In this document: positions 37,042 through 46,785 of the stretch, piece by piece
Numbering within the stretch: the stretch's first letter is position 1
How the letters are laid out: each line of letters opens with the position of its first letter
Assembly: GCF_900543425.1 (NCBI RefSeq)
Contig: NZ_UQRQ01000001.1
Span: 124,001-188,000 of the forward strand
Direction of reading: 5' to 3'
DNA: 64,000 bases
From: an uncultured Sanguibacteroides sp.
Lineage (GTDB): Bacteria > Bacteroidota > Bacteroidia > Bacteroidales > Marinifilaceae
Notes under the pieces: generated by a model
The model's input: only the letters and a program-made list of their open reading frames with translations
The model's database searches: none
Told to the model about the DNA's origin: nothing
Translations under genes and position numbers: made by a program

Positions 37042-37654
37042 ATGTGTAATTGTTGCTAACGGCTTATTTCCTTCCGGAGAGTTAGCGTTGAAGATATTAA
37101 GCCAGGCAGAGTATGTCATTGCCTGTGACGGGGCTGTAGTTCATCTGGAACAACATGGAATTGTTCCGGATATGATCGTGGGGGATCTGGACAGTTTACC
37201 GGAAGAGTTCTCTGTCCGTTACGCCGATCGTTTGTATCAGGTGAGGGAACAGGAGACCAATGACTTGACAAAAGCTGTTCGTTATGCAGGAGAGAAAGGA
37301 ATCCGGGAGGTACTGATATTGGGAGCCACGGGGTTACGTGAAGATCATACATTGGGAAATATCTCCCTATTAATGCAATATGCTCCTGATTTTGACCGGA
37401 TTGAAATACTATCTGATTACGGTTTATTTACGCCGCTTTTGAAAGATGCGACATTGGCGTGTCGTCCCGGGCAACAGGTTTCGCTCTTTTCTTTATATCC
37501 TCATGGCATTATTTCGACCTCCGGTTTGCGTTATCCTATCCGGAAGCGAAGACTTTTGTACTGGTGGGAGGCCACTCTAAACGAGGCTTTAGGGGAGACC
37601 TTTTCTGTTATCTTGGAGGAGGGGGCTAAGCTTATCGTTTATCGTCAAATGTGA
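37025..37654 (+). CDS. thiN: Thiamine pyrophosphokinase
   Basis: 209 residues. Transfers pyrophosphate from ATP to thiamine, giving thiamine diphosphate. Family motifs: CDGAVVHLEQHGIVPDMIVG followed by DLDSLPEE near residues 37-62, NDLTKAVRYA, and ILGATGLREDHTLGN. Start ATG 37025 or 37028; both overlap the transporter gene. The pair forms an import-and-trap unit. A gap of about 100 bases with no clear signal follows. Confidence 0.93.
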   Translation: MMENYKCVIVANGLFPSGELALKILSQAEYVIACDGAVVHLEQHGIVPDMIVGDLDSLPEEFSVRYADRLYQVREQETNDLTKAVRYAGEKGIREVLILGATGLREDHTLGNISLLMQYAPDFDRIEILSDYGLFTPLLKDATLACRPGQQVSLFSLYPHGIISTSGLRYPIRKRRLLYWWEATLNEALGETFSVILEEGAKLIVYRQM

Positions 37655-37755
37655 TAGAAAAAGTTATTTCATTTTGAAACCACAGGCAGTAATATTTGTT
37701 TTTTATGTAACCTGTAAATAGTTTTCAGGGTATAATCCGAGTAACCAAAAGGATT

Positions 37756-38598
37756 ATGAAAGCTGTTTATTGGATATTATGGATGACGGGAATCCTATTT
37801 TGGGGATGTTCAGAGTCGACGACTACCCTTATATCGGAAGGGAACGGAAATGTAATGTTTTCGATTGTTTCGAACGGAGAAATCGACAGCGCCCAGGTCT
37901 TTTTTTTCAGAAAACGATTGACAAAAGATACGTTGATCCATCGGGAGGTAATAGGGAATATTTCGGAGACGCCCCGCCCTTTTGTTTTCGAGCTACCGGC
38001 AGGTTATTATTCTGTGGTGATTTACGGAAATGTATCTACAAAAAGGATAGTGGCTTTACCTCCTTACGCTCAAGAAAATATTTTATTGGATTACAGTAAT
38101 GGGGAGGAACATCCTATGATTTATTGGGGACGTCAAGTGGTTAACGTGGGAAAAGATGAATGGGTAGCTTCGGCTTTGCTTGAAATTACCTCTTACGTGG
38201 AATTGACTATAAAGGGGGTTCCGGCAGGAGTGGATCAAATAGATGTTGATCTGTTGAACACGGGGGCAGGTGTTTACCTGAATGATATTTTGTGGCAAAA
38301 GTTGACAGAGCCGAATTTAATACAGTCTTTGTATGATGTGAAGGCAGATACGACTTATGTGGTTCGTTTTGCCTGTTTCCCAACGGTTGAATCTCTGGGT
38401 ATGACTTCGTTGGATGTAAGATGTTACGATCGGGAAGGACTTTTGGTATACCGGGGAAAATCGGCTCCTTTTTCTGCTATTTCCAGAAGCTATATTACTT
38501 GCTCATTCGGGACGAATATTAGCAAAAGTACTTTTACCGGGAAGGATGATCATATAAATAATATAATACAATGGGAATACAATGAGGTACATCGTTAG
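37756..38598 (+). CDS. FimB/Mfa2-like lipoprotein
   Basis: 280-residue lipoprotein (lipobox LFWGC, Cys18). The strand order (VFFFRKRLTKDTLIHREVIG; FELPAGYYSVVIYGN; VELTIKGVPAGVDQIDVDLL) resembles anchor subunits of the Mfa2/FimB type, but the usual PCPxGV opening is absent. It lies outside the fimbrial operon and overlaps the next lipoprotein gene by 17 bases. May belong to a second, reduced fimbrial system or serve as a surface lipoprotein. Confidence 0.65.
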   Translation: MKAVYWILWMTGILFWGCSESTTTLISEGNGNVMFSIVSNGEIDSAQVFFFRKRLTKDTLIHREVIGNISETPRPFVFELPAGYYSVVIYGNVSTKRIVALPPYAQENILLDYSNGEEHPMIYWGRQVVNVGKDEWVASALLEITSYVELTIKGVPAGVDQIDVDLLNTGAGVYLNDILWQKLTEPNLIQSLYDVKADTTYVVRFACFPTVESLGMTSLDVRCYDREGLLVYRGKSAPFSAISRSYITCSFGTNISKSTFTGKDDHINNIIQWEYNEVHR

Positions 38599-39493
38599 TT
38601 TTTATGTCGGGTTGTTTTTGTTGGCTTGTAACACGGACCACGATGCATTACCGTTGGGAAATGGTATTACTCTGAAAATGGCTGTCGAGGGGGGCGAAGT
38701 TTTTGAAGATAATATTTATTCTTTAAATATATATGCTTTCCGGAAGTCTCGGGAAGGGGAGTATGTGTATTACCGTACTTTGGCAACACTCGGAAAAGGA
38801 GAAATAGACGCATTGGAAGATGGAGCTGATAATAAGTTGTTTACGACACGCTTGAGTTGGGGAAATTACAAACTATTTTTTGTTGCCAATGCAAGTGAAA
38901 ATTATAAAGGAGAGCTACAACCCTATGTTACAAAACCGTCGGATGTGTTTCTAACTATGCCGGAAGGGGGAGTGGACAGTGTCTATTTTTTGGGTAATAC
39001 CTTATTGAAGGTGACAGACGAAACAATACATCCTATACCGATAGAATTGAAACGGGCGGTAAGTCGCTTGGGAGTGGTTCTATACGGGGTTCCCGAGTCG
39101 ATAGACAGTATCCGTTTTGATTTGCACAATATAGCGACAAGGATAGCTATCGACGGGTCTGTTTTTCCGGAAAATACCACTCTTTCTGGTAGTTACGTTA
39201 TGGATAATAACGACGTGTATCGGAAAGATACGATGAATTATAGCTTTCTTACTTTCCCGACAGCCGTGGGAAAATCTGATTTGAGTTTGACTTTCGTGGG
39301 AAAATCCGGAGAAGAGAAGTCCGAGGTCATTTCATCGGTTGTATTGATGCCGGATCAATATGCGGTCGTAAAAGGAGATATCGACGATCACATGGGAGCT
39401 TTTCTGAGTTTTCATGTGACAATTCACTATTTTATTTTAGATAATAGTAAAGATTTCTTTTTACCCGATTTCACGTTAACTCCTTCAAAGTAA
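38582..39493 (+). CDS. FimB/Mfa2-like lipoprotein (second of pair)
   Basis: 303-residue lipoprotein (lipobox LLAC near residue 16). Fimbrillin-like strands are visible: NIYSLNIYAFRKSREGEYVYY, TTRLSWGNYKLFFVANASEN in part, IELKRAVSRLGVVLYG. The start overlaps the end of the previous gene, so translation is coupled. No major subunit gene lies beside them. Its end faces the OstA-like gene on the other strand with a gap of two bases. Confidence 0.65.
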   Translation: MRYIVSFYVGLFLLACNTDHDALPLGNGITLKMAVEGGEVFEDNIYSLNIYAFRKSREGEYVYYRTLATLGKGEIDALEDGADNKLFTTRLSWGNYKLFFVANASENYKGELQPYVTKPSDVFLTMPEGGVDSVYFLGNTLLKVTDETIHPIPIELKRAVSRLGVVLYGVPESIDSIRFDLHNIATRIAIDGSVFPENTTLSGSYVMDNNDVYRKDTMNYSFLTFPTAVGKSDLSLTFVGKSGEEKSEVISSVVLMPDQYAVVKGDIDDHMGAFLSFHVTIHYFILDNSKDFFLPDFTLTPSK

Positions 39494-39495
39494 GA

Positions 39496-41088
39496 TTAAT
39501 TATCTTCCTTTTCTTCCTCGATGACTGGTTCTTTTGTTTCCGGTAACGGATAGTTAAATATATCGTATTTATCCTTGGGTTGGAGGTACTTCAACCATTG
39601 GAAACCTTTGAGTCTGGCTTCTTCCGGGTCGACAAGGAACAGGGGATTCAGTTCTCCTTCCGGTTTGTTTATAAAGATGATATCCGTCACCTTTCGATTT
39701 TTTATTTTGATACGTATGTCCGAACTGGTAGCCCGGTTCATTCCGATAATGACTCCTTTGTCGTCCGGATAATAGATACTCTCTCCGTTCCCATCCACGT
39801 ATACCATATATAGCTCATTATCTTTAAAATAACCGGTCATGTTCCTTCCCTTGAGCTGGTCAAACATTTCGGTTTCTTCCCGTCTGGCTATCATCATGGC
39901 TTGTTTTTTCAGGTAAAATTCTTTTACGGTTCCTTTTCCGGTCAGAATAGATATGATTTCTCCCGTCATTTGATTGCCGGAAGCCCAGACCACCGGCTGA
40001 TTATAAATGGAAATCAGAGAATCGACCGTTAAATAGACGACGGAATCGCCTACTCCTTGCAGGTCTTTACTATAGAACCTGACCTTGTAATAGGCTTTTA
40101 AAATATTATTACCTAATGTATCTTTGTTGAGAAAAAGTGTGTCGCCGTGTAAAAATAAAGAGTCCTGTTTTCCCGTTAGAATTAATAAAGCGCTATCGGT
40201 AACAAAGGCGTCGTTACTTTTTTGGTTGACCATTCCGTAATTCCCTTTTACAATAATATCGTTAATTGTATCGGTAAGTACCACATCGTCTATTAAAAGA
40301 GCCTCTTGCGTAATGCTGTCGATTACCATGGTTTTGGCTGTTCCTCCATAGGAGAGGTAGGTGATGTGATTATTTTTATAAAGTTCGGCATGCCCTGTTA
40401 ACGTGTTGTACCATCCATCCTCTGAATATAAAGTGGTACCCTCTTCGCTCTTTCCGTATATATTCGTAGGTCCTAATATGGAGACGATTTTCGTCTCCGT
40501 TTGGTATTTTAGAGTATCCGAATGAATAATATAATCGGGAGCATCTACTCGTACGCTGTCTTTAAAATAAGCCAGTTTTGTTTTGGTAAAGTAGTTTCCT
40601 AACTTACTGGTTAGAACCGTTACACTATCTTTTATTTGTCCGCCGTTAAAATAATAGCCTATTTCAAACAAACCATCGTAATCCAGAAAGTTGGTCGTTA
40701 ATGTGATCTTGGGATCCCTTAAAGAAACATTATTTCTGATTTTCACCATTTTCGTGTTACCATCATAATGCATGTAATCACCTGCCAGGTGTATGCTATC
40801 GTTTTGTATAGCCCTTACATGACCAAAGGCTTCAATGTAGTTACTGTCGGGATATTGGTAAAGACTATCGCACCACATAAGCATATTTTCATGAGCCATA
40901 TGAACATTACCAATAAATTTATTTATTTTTTTCAGGTTATCGATCTTCAGGTTGTCGGCATGTTTTATATCAATCTTTGCCGGTTTTTTATTTTGTGCAG
41001 AAACACTTCCCGCGAATCCTCCCAGACAGATGCACAATATGATTCCCCAGACACGTAGCATTTTGTTTACGATTGATGATTGAAACAT
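39496..41088 (-). CDS. OstA-like (LptA/LptD-N-related) periplasmic protein
   Basis: 530 residues. Signal peptide, with the mature part from about residue 32 (AQNKKPAKIDIKHADNL). The OstA beta-jellyroll repeats are seen in KFIGNVHMAHENMLMWCDSL and HVRAIQNDSIHLAGDYMHYD, and recur over about 450 residues. The acidic end is EEEKEDN. The family is tied to lipopolysaccharide transport across the periplasm. It lies 20 bases behind surA on the same strand, giving an outer-membrane assembly group. An alternative start is the second Met (residue 10), which still leaves a signal peptide. Confidence 0.87.
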   Translation of the reverse strand: MFQSSIVNKMLRVWGIILCICLGGFAGSVSAQNKKPAKIDIKHADNLKIDNLKKINKFIGNVHMAHENMLMWCDSLYQYPDSNYIEAFGHVRAIQNDSIHLAGDYMHYDGNTKMVKIRNNVSLRDPKITLTTNFLDYDGLFEIGYYFNGGQIKDSVTVLTSKLGNYFTKTKLAYFKDSVRVDAPDYIIHSDTLKYQTETKIVSILGPTNIYGKSEEGTTLYSEDGWYNTLTGHAELYKNNHITYLSYGGTAKTMVIDSITQEALLIDDVVLTDTINDIIVKGNYGMVNQKSNDAFVTDSALLILTGKQDSLFLHGDTLFLNKDTLGNNILKAYYKVRFYSKDLQGVGDSVVYLTVDSLISIYNQPVVWASGNQMTGEIISILTGKGTVKEFYLKKQAMMIARREETEMFDQLKGRNMTGYFKDNELYMVYVDGNGESIYYPDDKGVIIGMNRATSSDIRIKIKNRKVTDIIFINKPEGELNPLFLVDPEEARLKGFQWLKYLQPKDKYDIFNYPLPETKEPVIEEEKEDN

Positions 41089-41108
41089 AACCTTATTCCT
41101 TTAGAAAT

Positions 41109-42443
41109 TTATTTTATCCAGCCATCAAAATTAAATTTGGCGTTCTTGTACTCATCGTCAATATGTATATAAGTACTTTCTTGTTTTTCTTTAATCCATT
41201 TCTGAAAAGCTTCTTGCCGTTTCTCTATTAATAAATTATTCTCAAAAAAGCTCCAGTCGTCTTGTAAATTGGCTTTATGAGTAGGATAGTAAGCCTTGAT
41301 TTTTATAATTTTATACTCTTCGATAGGACCGGATTGATCCCAGAAAGGGTCTGAGATTTCTCCTACTTGAAGATTTTTTACCTGTTTGGCCATCTCTCCT
41401 TTAATTTTCTCCAGAGGAAGTTTAGGATTGGCTTCTTCATCCACGATTAACCCGTAATTATTTCTTGTATTCTTATCATCGGAACTCATTTCGGCTACAT
41501 ATTCAAAAGGCACACTATCTCTTTGGATATACTTTACAATAGAATCCATTCTCTGGATAGCTTCCTGACGTTGGCTTTCTTCCACACGCGGGCGTAACAA
41601 AATATGACGTACGTTTACTTTGTCTCCTTGTCTGTCTATTCCCTGTATGAGATGGAATCCATATTCTGTTTCTACGATTTTAGACAGTTTCCCCGGTTTT
41701 AAGGCGAAGGCTGCTTCTGCAAATTCAGGGGCCAATTGACTTTTTGCGATATATCCTAATTCTCCTCCCTTGGCAGCTGATACCGGATCTTGCGAATACA
41801 GTCCGGCCAAAACGGTAAAAGATTGTTTTCCGCTTAAAACCTCATCCCGGAATTCTCTTAATTGGTTTCTAATCCTCTCTTTTTCCGAATCGCTGATTTT
41901 AGGACGAATTACAATTTGTTGAATTTCATATTGAGCTCCGACATCTCTTATACTGTCTTTATTTAATTTTTTGTAGTAGTAGCGAACTTCAGAAGGAGTA
42001 ACTCTCACGTCTTTTACGATTTTTTGTTGCATTTCCGATGTGATTTCTCCCTCTTTTACAACAATTCGCATTTCGTTTTTGAGTTCTTCCATTGATTTTC
42101 CGAAATAACTCTCCATTCTTGCCTGAGAACCGATTTGACTGATAATGTTGTCTATTCTGGCATTTAGTAGTCGCTCCACATCCTCATCTGTTACGACAAT
42201 ACTGTCTACTTTTGCCTGTGCCAATAATAATTTATTTACCAGAAGTTGTTCCAGTACCTGGGTTTTATAATCGACTTGCGGATCGAGTATATTTTCACTT
42301 CTTAATTGCATCAATTGATTTTCAATTTCCGATTTTAATATGATTTCTTCTCCCACGACAGCCACAATCTTGTCAATTACATTATTTTGCGCCGAGGCGT
42401 AGCTTATAAAGAATGATAACGTAAGTAGTACTAAATATCTCAT
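41109..42443 (-). CDS. surA: SurA-like periplasmic peptidyl-prolyl isomerase / chaperone
   Basis: 444 residues. Signal peptide (ends SYASAQ near residue 19). SurA N-terminal chaperone domain near 20-170 (VVGEEIILKSEIENQLMQLR). The first parvulin domain spans about 175-275 (QYEIQQIVIRPKI, GGELGYIAKSQLAPEFAEAA, EYGFHLIQ). A second, degenerate parvulin domain follows (NVRHILLRP). It guides outer-membrane proteins to the barrel assembly machinery. Lies between a PPIase-like lipoprotein gene (91 bases upstream) and the OstA-like gene. Confidence 0.92.
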   Translation of the reverse strand: MRYLVLLTLSFFISYASAQNNVIDKIVAVVGEEIILKSEIENQLMQLRSENILDPQVDYKTQVLEQLLVNKLLLAQAKVDSIVVTDEDVERLLNARIDNIISQIGSQARMESYFGKSMEELKNEMRIVVKEGEITSEMQQKIVKDVRVTPSEVRYYYKKLNKDSIRDVGAQYEIQQIVIRPKISDSEKERIRNQLREFRDEVLSGKQSFTVLAGLYSQDPVSAAKGGELGYIAKSQLAPEFAEAAFALKPGKLSKIVETEYGFHLIQGIDRQGDKVNVRHILLRPRVEESQRQEAIQRMDSIVKYIQRDSVPFEYVAEMSSDDKNTRNNYGLIVDEEANPKLPLEKIKGEMAKQVKNLQVGEISDPFWDQSGPIEEYKIIKIKAYYPTHKANLQDDWSFFENNLLIEKRQEAFQKWIKEKQESTYIHIDDEYKNAKFNFDGWIK

Positions 42444-42534
42444 AATTTATTTGTAAAGTTATTTCAATAAAAAACGCTCTAAACTAATACTTTTTATTCA
42501 AAAACACGGAATAATCCGTCTATTTTCTACGATT

Positions 42535-43377
42535 TCAATATATTTTGACGTAATTTTTTTCTATTCCCTCTTCATTGATCTGTTTTTCCAAATTATCTTC
42601 GAAGTTCATTTTCTTCTTATTACGTAAAATGATTTCAATTTCCTGCTTCACGTAATCTGCCGGGGCAGTATCGTGTTCATTTAAAATTTCCTTGATTTTC
42701 AAGAAAAAATAATTTTCATCATCTTCTATTTCTATGTATTCTTTGTTTTTGTATTTCTTTTCCCAATCTTCTTGAGTAATGGGTAGAATATTTAATAAAT
42801 ATCTTAATTCTATCCATTTGTCATTGAAGTTATCATACTTTTTGGCATTGGTGATGCAATACTCTTCTAAAGCTGCTTGGTCGTTTGCTTCGTTGGAGCG
42901 GATCCATTTCCGGACATTATTAATGTTAGATGCCGATTTCGGAATAATGATTAATTGAGCTCTGACAACAGGAGTTCTCAATACAAAATTGTATTTATTT
43001 TTTTCATAATATTCGTCTATTTCTGATTGACGGATTTGAGCCTCTAATTTTTGGGATATCAATTTTTCCTTGTATTTATAGATCAAAATAGAGGAAGAGT
43101 ATTCTTCTACTTGTTTGCGAATATCTTTTTCTTTATCGGAAAGATTCTGTAAAGCCTTATTTAGTAGTAATTCTTTTGTAATCCAGTTCCTCACGTATTT
43201 TTGTGCTATCAACGTACTGTCTGCTTTGGACGTACCCGTCGGAATTATTTCATTTACTTCGGAGAGAAGTAGGTATTTGTCCAATACTTTGGCTACCGGA
43301 ATATCATTCGGATTGATTTTGTTACCGCATCCGCTTAGAAATAGAGTGAAGAATACGAGTATAAATATTGATTTCAT
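42535..43377 (-). CDS. SurA-related lipoprotein without a clear PPIase domain
   Basis: 280-residue lipoprotein (lipobox LFLSGC, Cys17). Its first half is like the SurA/PpiC N-terminal chaperone region (VAKVLDKYLLLSEVNEIIP; YVRNWITKELLLNKAL), and a helical charged second half follows (RTPVVRAQLIIIPKSASN). I see no complete parvulin domain. First gene of the - strand group with surA and the OstA-like gene. A weak -7 element (TATTTTCG, 43397-43404 on the - strand) lies about 20 bases upstream. Confidence 0.8.
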   Translation of the reverse strand: MKSIFILVFFTLFLSGCGNKINPNDIPVAKVLDKYLLLSEVNEIIPTGTSKADSTLIAQKYVRNWITKELLLNKALQNLSDKEKDIRKQVEEYSSSILIYKYKEKLISQKLEAQIRQSEIDEYYEKNKYNFVLRTPVVRAQLIIIPKSASNINNVRKWIRSNEANDQAALEEYCITNAKKYDNFNDKWIELRYLLNILPITQEDWEKKYKNKEYIEIEDDENYFFLKIKEILNEHDTAPADYVKQEIEIILRNKKKMNFEDNLEKQINEEGIEKNYVKIY

Positions 43378-43468
43378 GTTGTTGTTAAATAGTTGGGCGA
43401 AAATAGTAAAAAACCGTTTTAAATAAATCTTTTTACGGATGAAAGTTGAAAATAAGAGTAGTAATTTT

Positions 43469-43495
43469 TTAGAAGCGACTTATTTTGTACGTTTG
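43469..43495 (+). promoter_or_regulatory. Possible recQ promoter
   Basis: TACGTTTG (43488-43495) fits TAnnTTTG; TTTT at 43465-43468 stands in for TTTG with a 19-base spacer. The recQ ATG follows 20 bases later. Confidence 0.45.
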
Positions 43496-43514
43496 TGGGG
43501 AAATCCGATAAAAG

Positions 43515-45416
43515 ATGATGAAGATCGAGGATATATTGAAAGAGTATTGGGGATATGGTGAATTCCGTTCCTTGCAGAAAGAGATTATTCTGTCCGTTTT
43601 AGAGGGGAAGGATACACTTGCGTTGATGCCTACCGGAGGAGGAAAGTCCTTGACCTATCAGGTATCGGGTATGGCTCTTGATGGTATTTGTCTGGTCGTG
43701 ACACCGTTGATCGCTTTGATGAAGGATCAGGTGGAAGATTTGAGAAGTCGGGGTATCGCTGCTGAAGCCATACATATGGGAATGGATGCGGACGAAATTG
43801 CATCCGTGATCAACAAGTGTATTTACAAAGGAGTTAAATTCCTGTATGTTTCTCCGGAACGATTGACTTCCGAACATTTTCGGATGAAATTGAGGGAGAT
43901 GCCTTTGTCTTTGATTGCTGTGGACGAGGCACATTGTATTTCTCAATGGGGATACGATTTCCGTCCTTCTTATTTGCGTATTGCTGAAATTCGGGATTTT
44001 TTTCCCCACGTCGTAGTACTGGCATTGACGGCTACGGCTACTCCAGAAGTCGTTAAGGATATTCAGGAACAATTAAAATTTAAGACACCTCACGTGTTGT
44101 CGAAAAGTTTCCGCCGGGATAATTTATCTTATGTCGTCCGGAAAGTAGAAGATAAGGCCGGTGAGTTACGGATGATTCTTTCCCGGATGAATGCTCCGGC
44201 TATTGTCTATGTACGTAAACGTAAAAAGGCAGAGGAGTTGGCTGATTTTTTACAGAAATCGGGTATACGGGCTGATCATTACCATGCCGGGATGTCAGCC
44301 TTGCAGCGGGAAAGGAAACAGGAGGCTTGGAAAACGGGAGAGGTTCCCGTGATTGTCGCCACGAATGCTTTTGGGATGGGGATCGACAAGGCAGATGTCA
44401 GGGTAGTCGTGCATTATGATATACCGGATGCTCCAGAAGCTTATTTTCAGGAGGCCGGGCGGGCAGGTCGTGATGGGCAACGGGCGTATGCCGTTTTATT
44501 ATATAACAATGCTTCTTTGACGGCTTTAAAAAATCGTGTGGAAAAAGAGTTTCCGGAAAAAGATTACGTGAAACGGGTATATGAAGCTTTGGGAAATCAT
44601 TTTCAATTGGGGGAAGGAGAGGGGGCCGGACGGGTATTCGAATTCGATCCGGACCATTTCGCTTCCTGTTTTGAGCTGGATCAGGTAAAAGTGCTCTCGT
44701 CCATCGGTATTTTGAGTGTGGCGGGATACGTGGAATGTACGACGGATATCAACTCTCGTTCCAGGGTAAGATTTTTAATATTACGTGATCAGTTGTATGA
44801 CGTGGATTTGGGAGATGAGTTATTGGAGCGTTTGATGGTCGTGTTGATGCGAAGTTACGCGGGTATATTTGTGCAGGACGTATACGTGGATGAAGAGTAT
44901 ATTGCAAGGGAATTGAATGTGGACAGGTATAGACTTTATCAGTCTTTTATCGTTTTGGCTAAACAAAAAATTATCCGTTACGTTCCGGGAAACAGCAGGC
45001 CTTATATTTTGTATCATCAGCCTCGTATGCCTTTGTCTTATTTGTCGATCGGTCGTGAAGTATATGAACTTAGAAAACAGGCTTATCAGAAAAAAGTGGG
45101 AGCTATGTTGGGATATATCGAATTAGAAGGGACCTGCCGACAATTGTATTTGATGGATTATTTCGGACAGAAAGAACATGAAAGGTGCGGGATATGTGAT
45201 GTGTGCATAGATAGAAAAAAGAAATCAGAGAAACCGGGAAAGGAGAAAATCGACAGAGAAATTCTTGCTAAACTTTCCACGGGAAATATGGATATAAAAA
45301 AATTGGTTTGTTCCGTATCCGATGATCGGGATTCTGTCATTGCCCGTATTCGTTTTTTGCTGGACGAGGGTATTATTTATTATGTTACGCGTACTGATTT
45401 GGGTATAAAAAAATAA
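43515..45416 (+). CDS. recQ: RecQ-family ATP-dependent DNA helicase
   Basis: 633 residues, unwinds DNA 3' to 5' in recombinational repair. Helicase motifs: I MPTGGGKS, II AVDEAHCISQWG, IV-VI with FGMGIDKADVRVVVHYD and QEAGRAGRDGQ. Zinc-binding cysteines come late, Cys541 and then RCGICDVC at about 558-564. A short winged-helix-like tail (about 590-633) follows, and no HRDC domain is seen. This is the shorter Bacteroidetes form with an inserted segment between helicase core and zinc site. Start ATG 43515 or 43518. The next gene begins four bases after its stop. Confidence 0.95.
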   Translation: MMKIEDILKEYWGYGEFRSLQKEIILSVLEGKDTLALMPTGGGKSLTYQVSGMALDGICLVVTPLIALMKDQVEDLRSRGIAAEAIHMGMDADEIASVINKCIYKGVKFLYVSPERLTSEHFRMKLREMPLSLIAVDEAHCISQWGYDFRPSYLRIAEIRDFFPHVVVLALTATATPEVVKDIQEQLKFKTPHVLSKSFRRDNLSYVVRKVEDKAGELRMILSRMNAPAIVYVRKRKKAEELADFLQKSGIRADHYHAGMSALQRERKQEAWKTGEVPVIVATNAFGMGIDKADVRVVVHYDIPDAPEAYFQEAGRAGRDGQRAYAVLLYNNASLTALKNRVEKEFPEKDYVKRVYEALGNHFQLGEGEGAGRVFEFDPDHFASCFELDQVKVLSSIGILSVAGYVECTTDINSRSRVRFLILRDQLYDVDLGDELLERLMVVLMRSYAGIFVQDVYVDEEYIARELNVDRYRLYQSFIVLAKQKIIRYVPGNSRPYILYHQPRMPLSYLSIGREVYELRKQAYQKKVGAMLGYIELEGTCRQLYLMDYFGQKEHERCGICDVCIDRKKKSEKPGKEKIDREILAKLSTGNMDIKKLVCSVSDDRDSVIARIRFLLDEGIIYYVTRTDLGIKK

Positions 45417-45420
45417 AGGG

Positions 45421-45942
45421 ATGAAAGGCGCTTTTTTAGAGACAGAACGGTTGATTCTCCGAAAGATGTCCGTAAAGGATTTTTCCGTTTTGTCTACCAT
45501 GTTACAGGATCGGGAAGTTATGTACGCGTGGGAGTATATCTTTACCGACGAACAGGTGTACGCGTGGATCAGACGGATGAACGAGAGTTATGAAAAATGC
45601 GGATACGCTTATTTTTTGGCGTGGGATAAGCAATTGTGCGAAGTAATCGGACAAATTGGTTTGTTGCGGGAAGAGATAGAAGGAAACGAATATATCGGTA
45701 TCGGTTATATACTGTGTAAAAAACATTGGGGTAAAGGATATGCCACGGAGGGAGCAAAGGCTTGTATGGAATATGCTTTCCGTGTTCTTGGCGCTTCGTC
45801 TGTGATCGCTGACATTCGTCCTGAAAACTTATCGTCTCGTACCGTGGCGGAAAGGATCGGTATGAAAATGGCCGGTGAGTATAATAAGATGGTAAATGGT
45901 AAAGTGATGCCTCATTTGATATATCGTGCTACTAATCAGTAA
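45421..45942 (+). CDS. GNAT N-acetyltransferase (RimJ/RimL type)
   Basis: 173 residues. Acetyl-CoA-dependent acetyltransferase fold: LETERLILRKM at the start, then EYIGIGYILCKKHWGKGYAT with the pyrophosphate-binding loop and VIADIRPENLSSRTVAERIG. This matches the branch of GNAT proteins that acetylate ribosomal protein N-termini or small molecules; the substrate is unknown. Probably co-transcribed with recQ. It ends facing queE with a gap of eight bases. Confidence 0.9.
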   Translation: MKGAFLETERLILRKMSVKDFSVLSTMLQDREVMYAWEYIFTDEQVYAWIRRMNESYEKCGYAYFLAWDKQLCEVIGQIGLLREEIEGNEYIGIGYILCKKHWGKGYATEGAKACMEYAFRVLGASSVIADIRPENLSSRTVAERIGMKMAGEYNKMVNGKVMPHLIYRATNQ

Positions 45943-45950
45943 TAAGATTT

Positions 45951-46766
45951 TTATACCCCTTGTCTGTTACCGAAAAGAGAGATATGGAGACGGTCGCAGT
46001 AGCGCCATCCGTAACGGATGCAATGCTCCAATGTCTTGGGTATAGTACGTTCTAACTCCTGAGGAGTCGCTCCCATGGGCATCAATAAGATGTCTTCGTT
46101 TTGCCAATCCGTGAGTTGGGTCAACAACTCTTTTATTTCCTCTATATCCTGTTCGGCGGAGTAAACAAATTTGAGTTGAAAATCCTTCTCGTTTTCACGG
46201 GCATGAGTAATGAACGATTGGATGTTTTTCAGGTTTATCCGGGTGGCATCGTGCTGATGATCGTATGGCGAAGGAGGAATGGAGCCGGTTAATTTGGGAG
46301 AGATACTGAAAAAATCGATTTCAGCGGCACAAGCCTTATCGAAAAGGGTCCCGTTTGTTTCAACGGTAATGTGGAGCGGAGCTTCCTGTTTCAACTTCCG
46401 GCAAAGTAGCGTCACTCCTTCGGCTTGAAGGAAGGGTTCTCCGCCCGTGATGACGATATGACGGATATTTTCCCGATTGTGTTTGACGATCTGAACGATA
46501 TCTGCGATAGGAAGTCGGAAACTATCCTTGATCTTAAAAGCGGCATAAGCCGTGTCGCATTCAACAACCCCTTCCGGAGTTTGCCAGCAACAATGTAGGT
46601 TGCATCCCGCTAACCGGATAAATAATGAAGGTATGCCATTCAACTTTCCTTCACCTTGAATGGTTCCCGGAAAAGTGAAGCCGGAAGCCGGAAGTTTTTC
46701 CAATGGATTACCCGCTTTATCTCGGGTGATAGGGAAGATACCGTCTTTTGCCAGTTGAATAAGCAT
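45951..46766 (-). CDS. queE: 7-carboxy-7-deazaguanine synthase (QueE-type radical SAM protein)
   Basis: 271 residues. Radical SAM enzyme that turns carboxytetrahydropterin into carboxydeazaguanine in queuosine synthesis. The start includes SGFTFPGTIQGEGKL and IRLAGCNLHCCW. Cysteines are Cys55, Cys59, Cys60 and Cys70 (VVECDTAY); the usual Cx3Cx2C would place the third cluster cysteine two residues after the second, so here the cluster ligands are probably 55, 59 and 70. HIVITGGEPFLQ (SAM-binding GGEP) is present. Last gene of the queC-queD-queE operon, 19 bases behind queD. Confidence 0.92.
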   Translation of the reverse strand: MLIQLAKDGIFPITRDKAGNPLEKLPASGFTFPGTIQGEGKLNGIPSLFIRLAGCNLHCCWQTPEGVVECDTAYAAFKIKDSFRLPIADIVQIVKHNRENIRHIVITGGEPFLQAEGVTLLCRKLKQEAPLHITVETNGTLFDKACAAEIDFFSISPKLTGSIPPSPYDHQHDATRINLKNIQSFITHARENEKDFQLKFVYSAEQDIEEIKELLTQLTDWQNEDILLMPMGATPQELERTIPKTLEHCIRYGWRYCDRLHISLFGNRQGV

Positions 46767-46785
46767 AATGGTTGAATGAGTCGTT

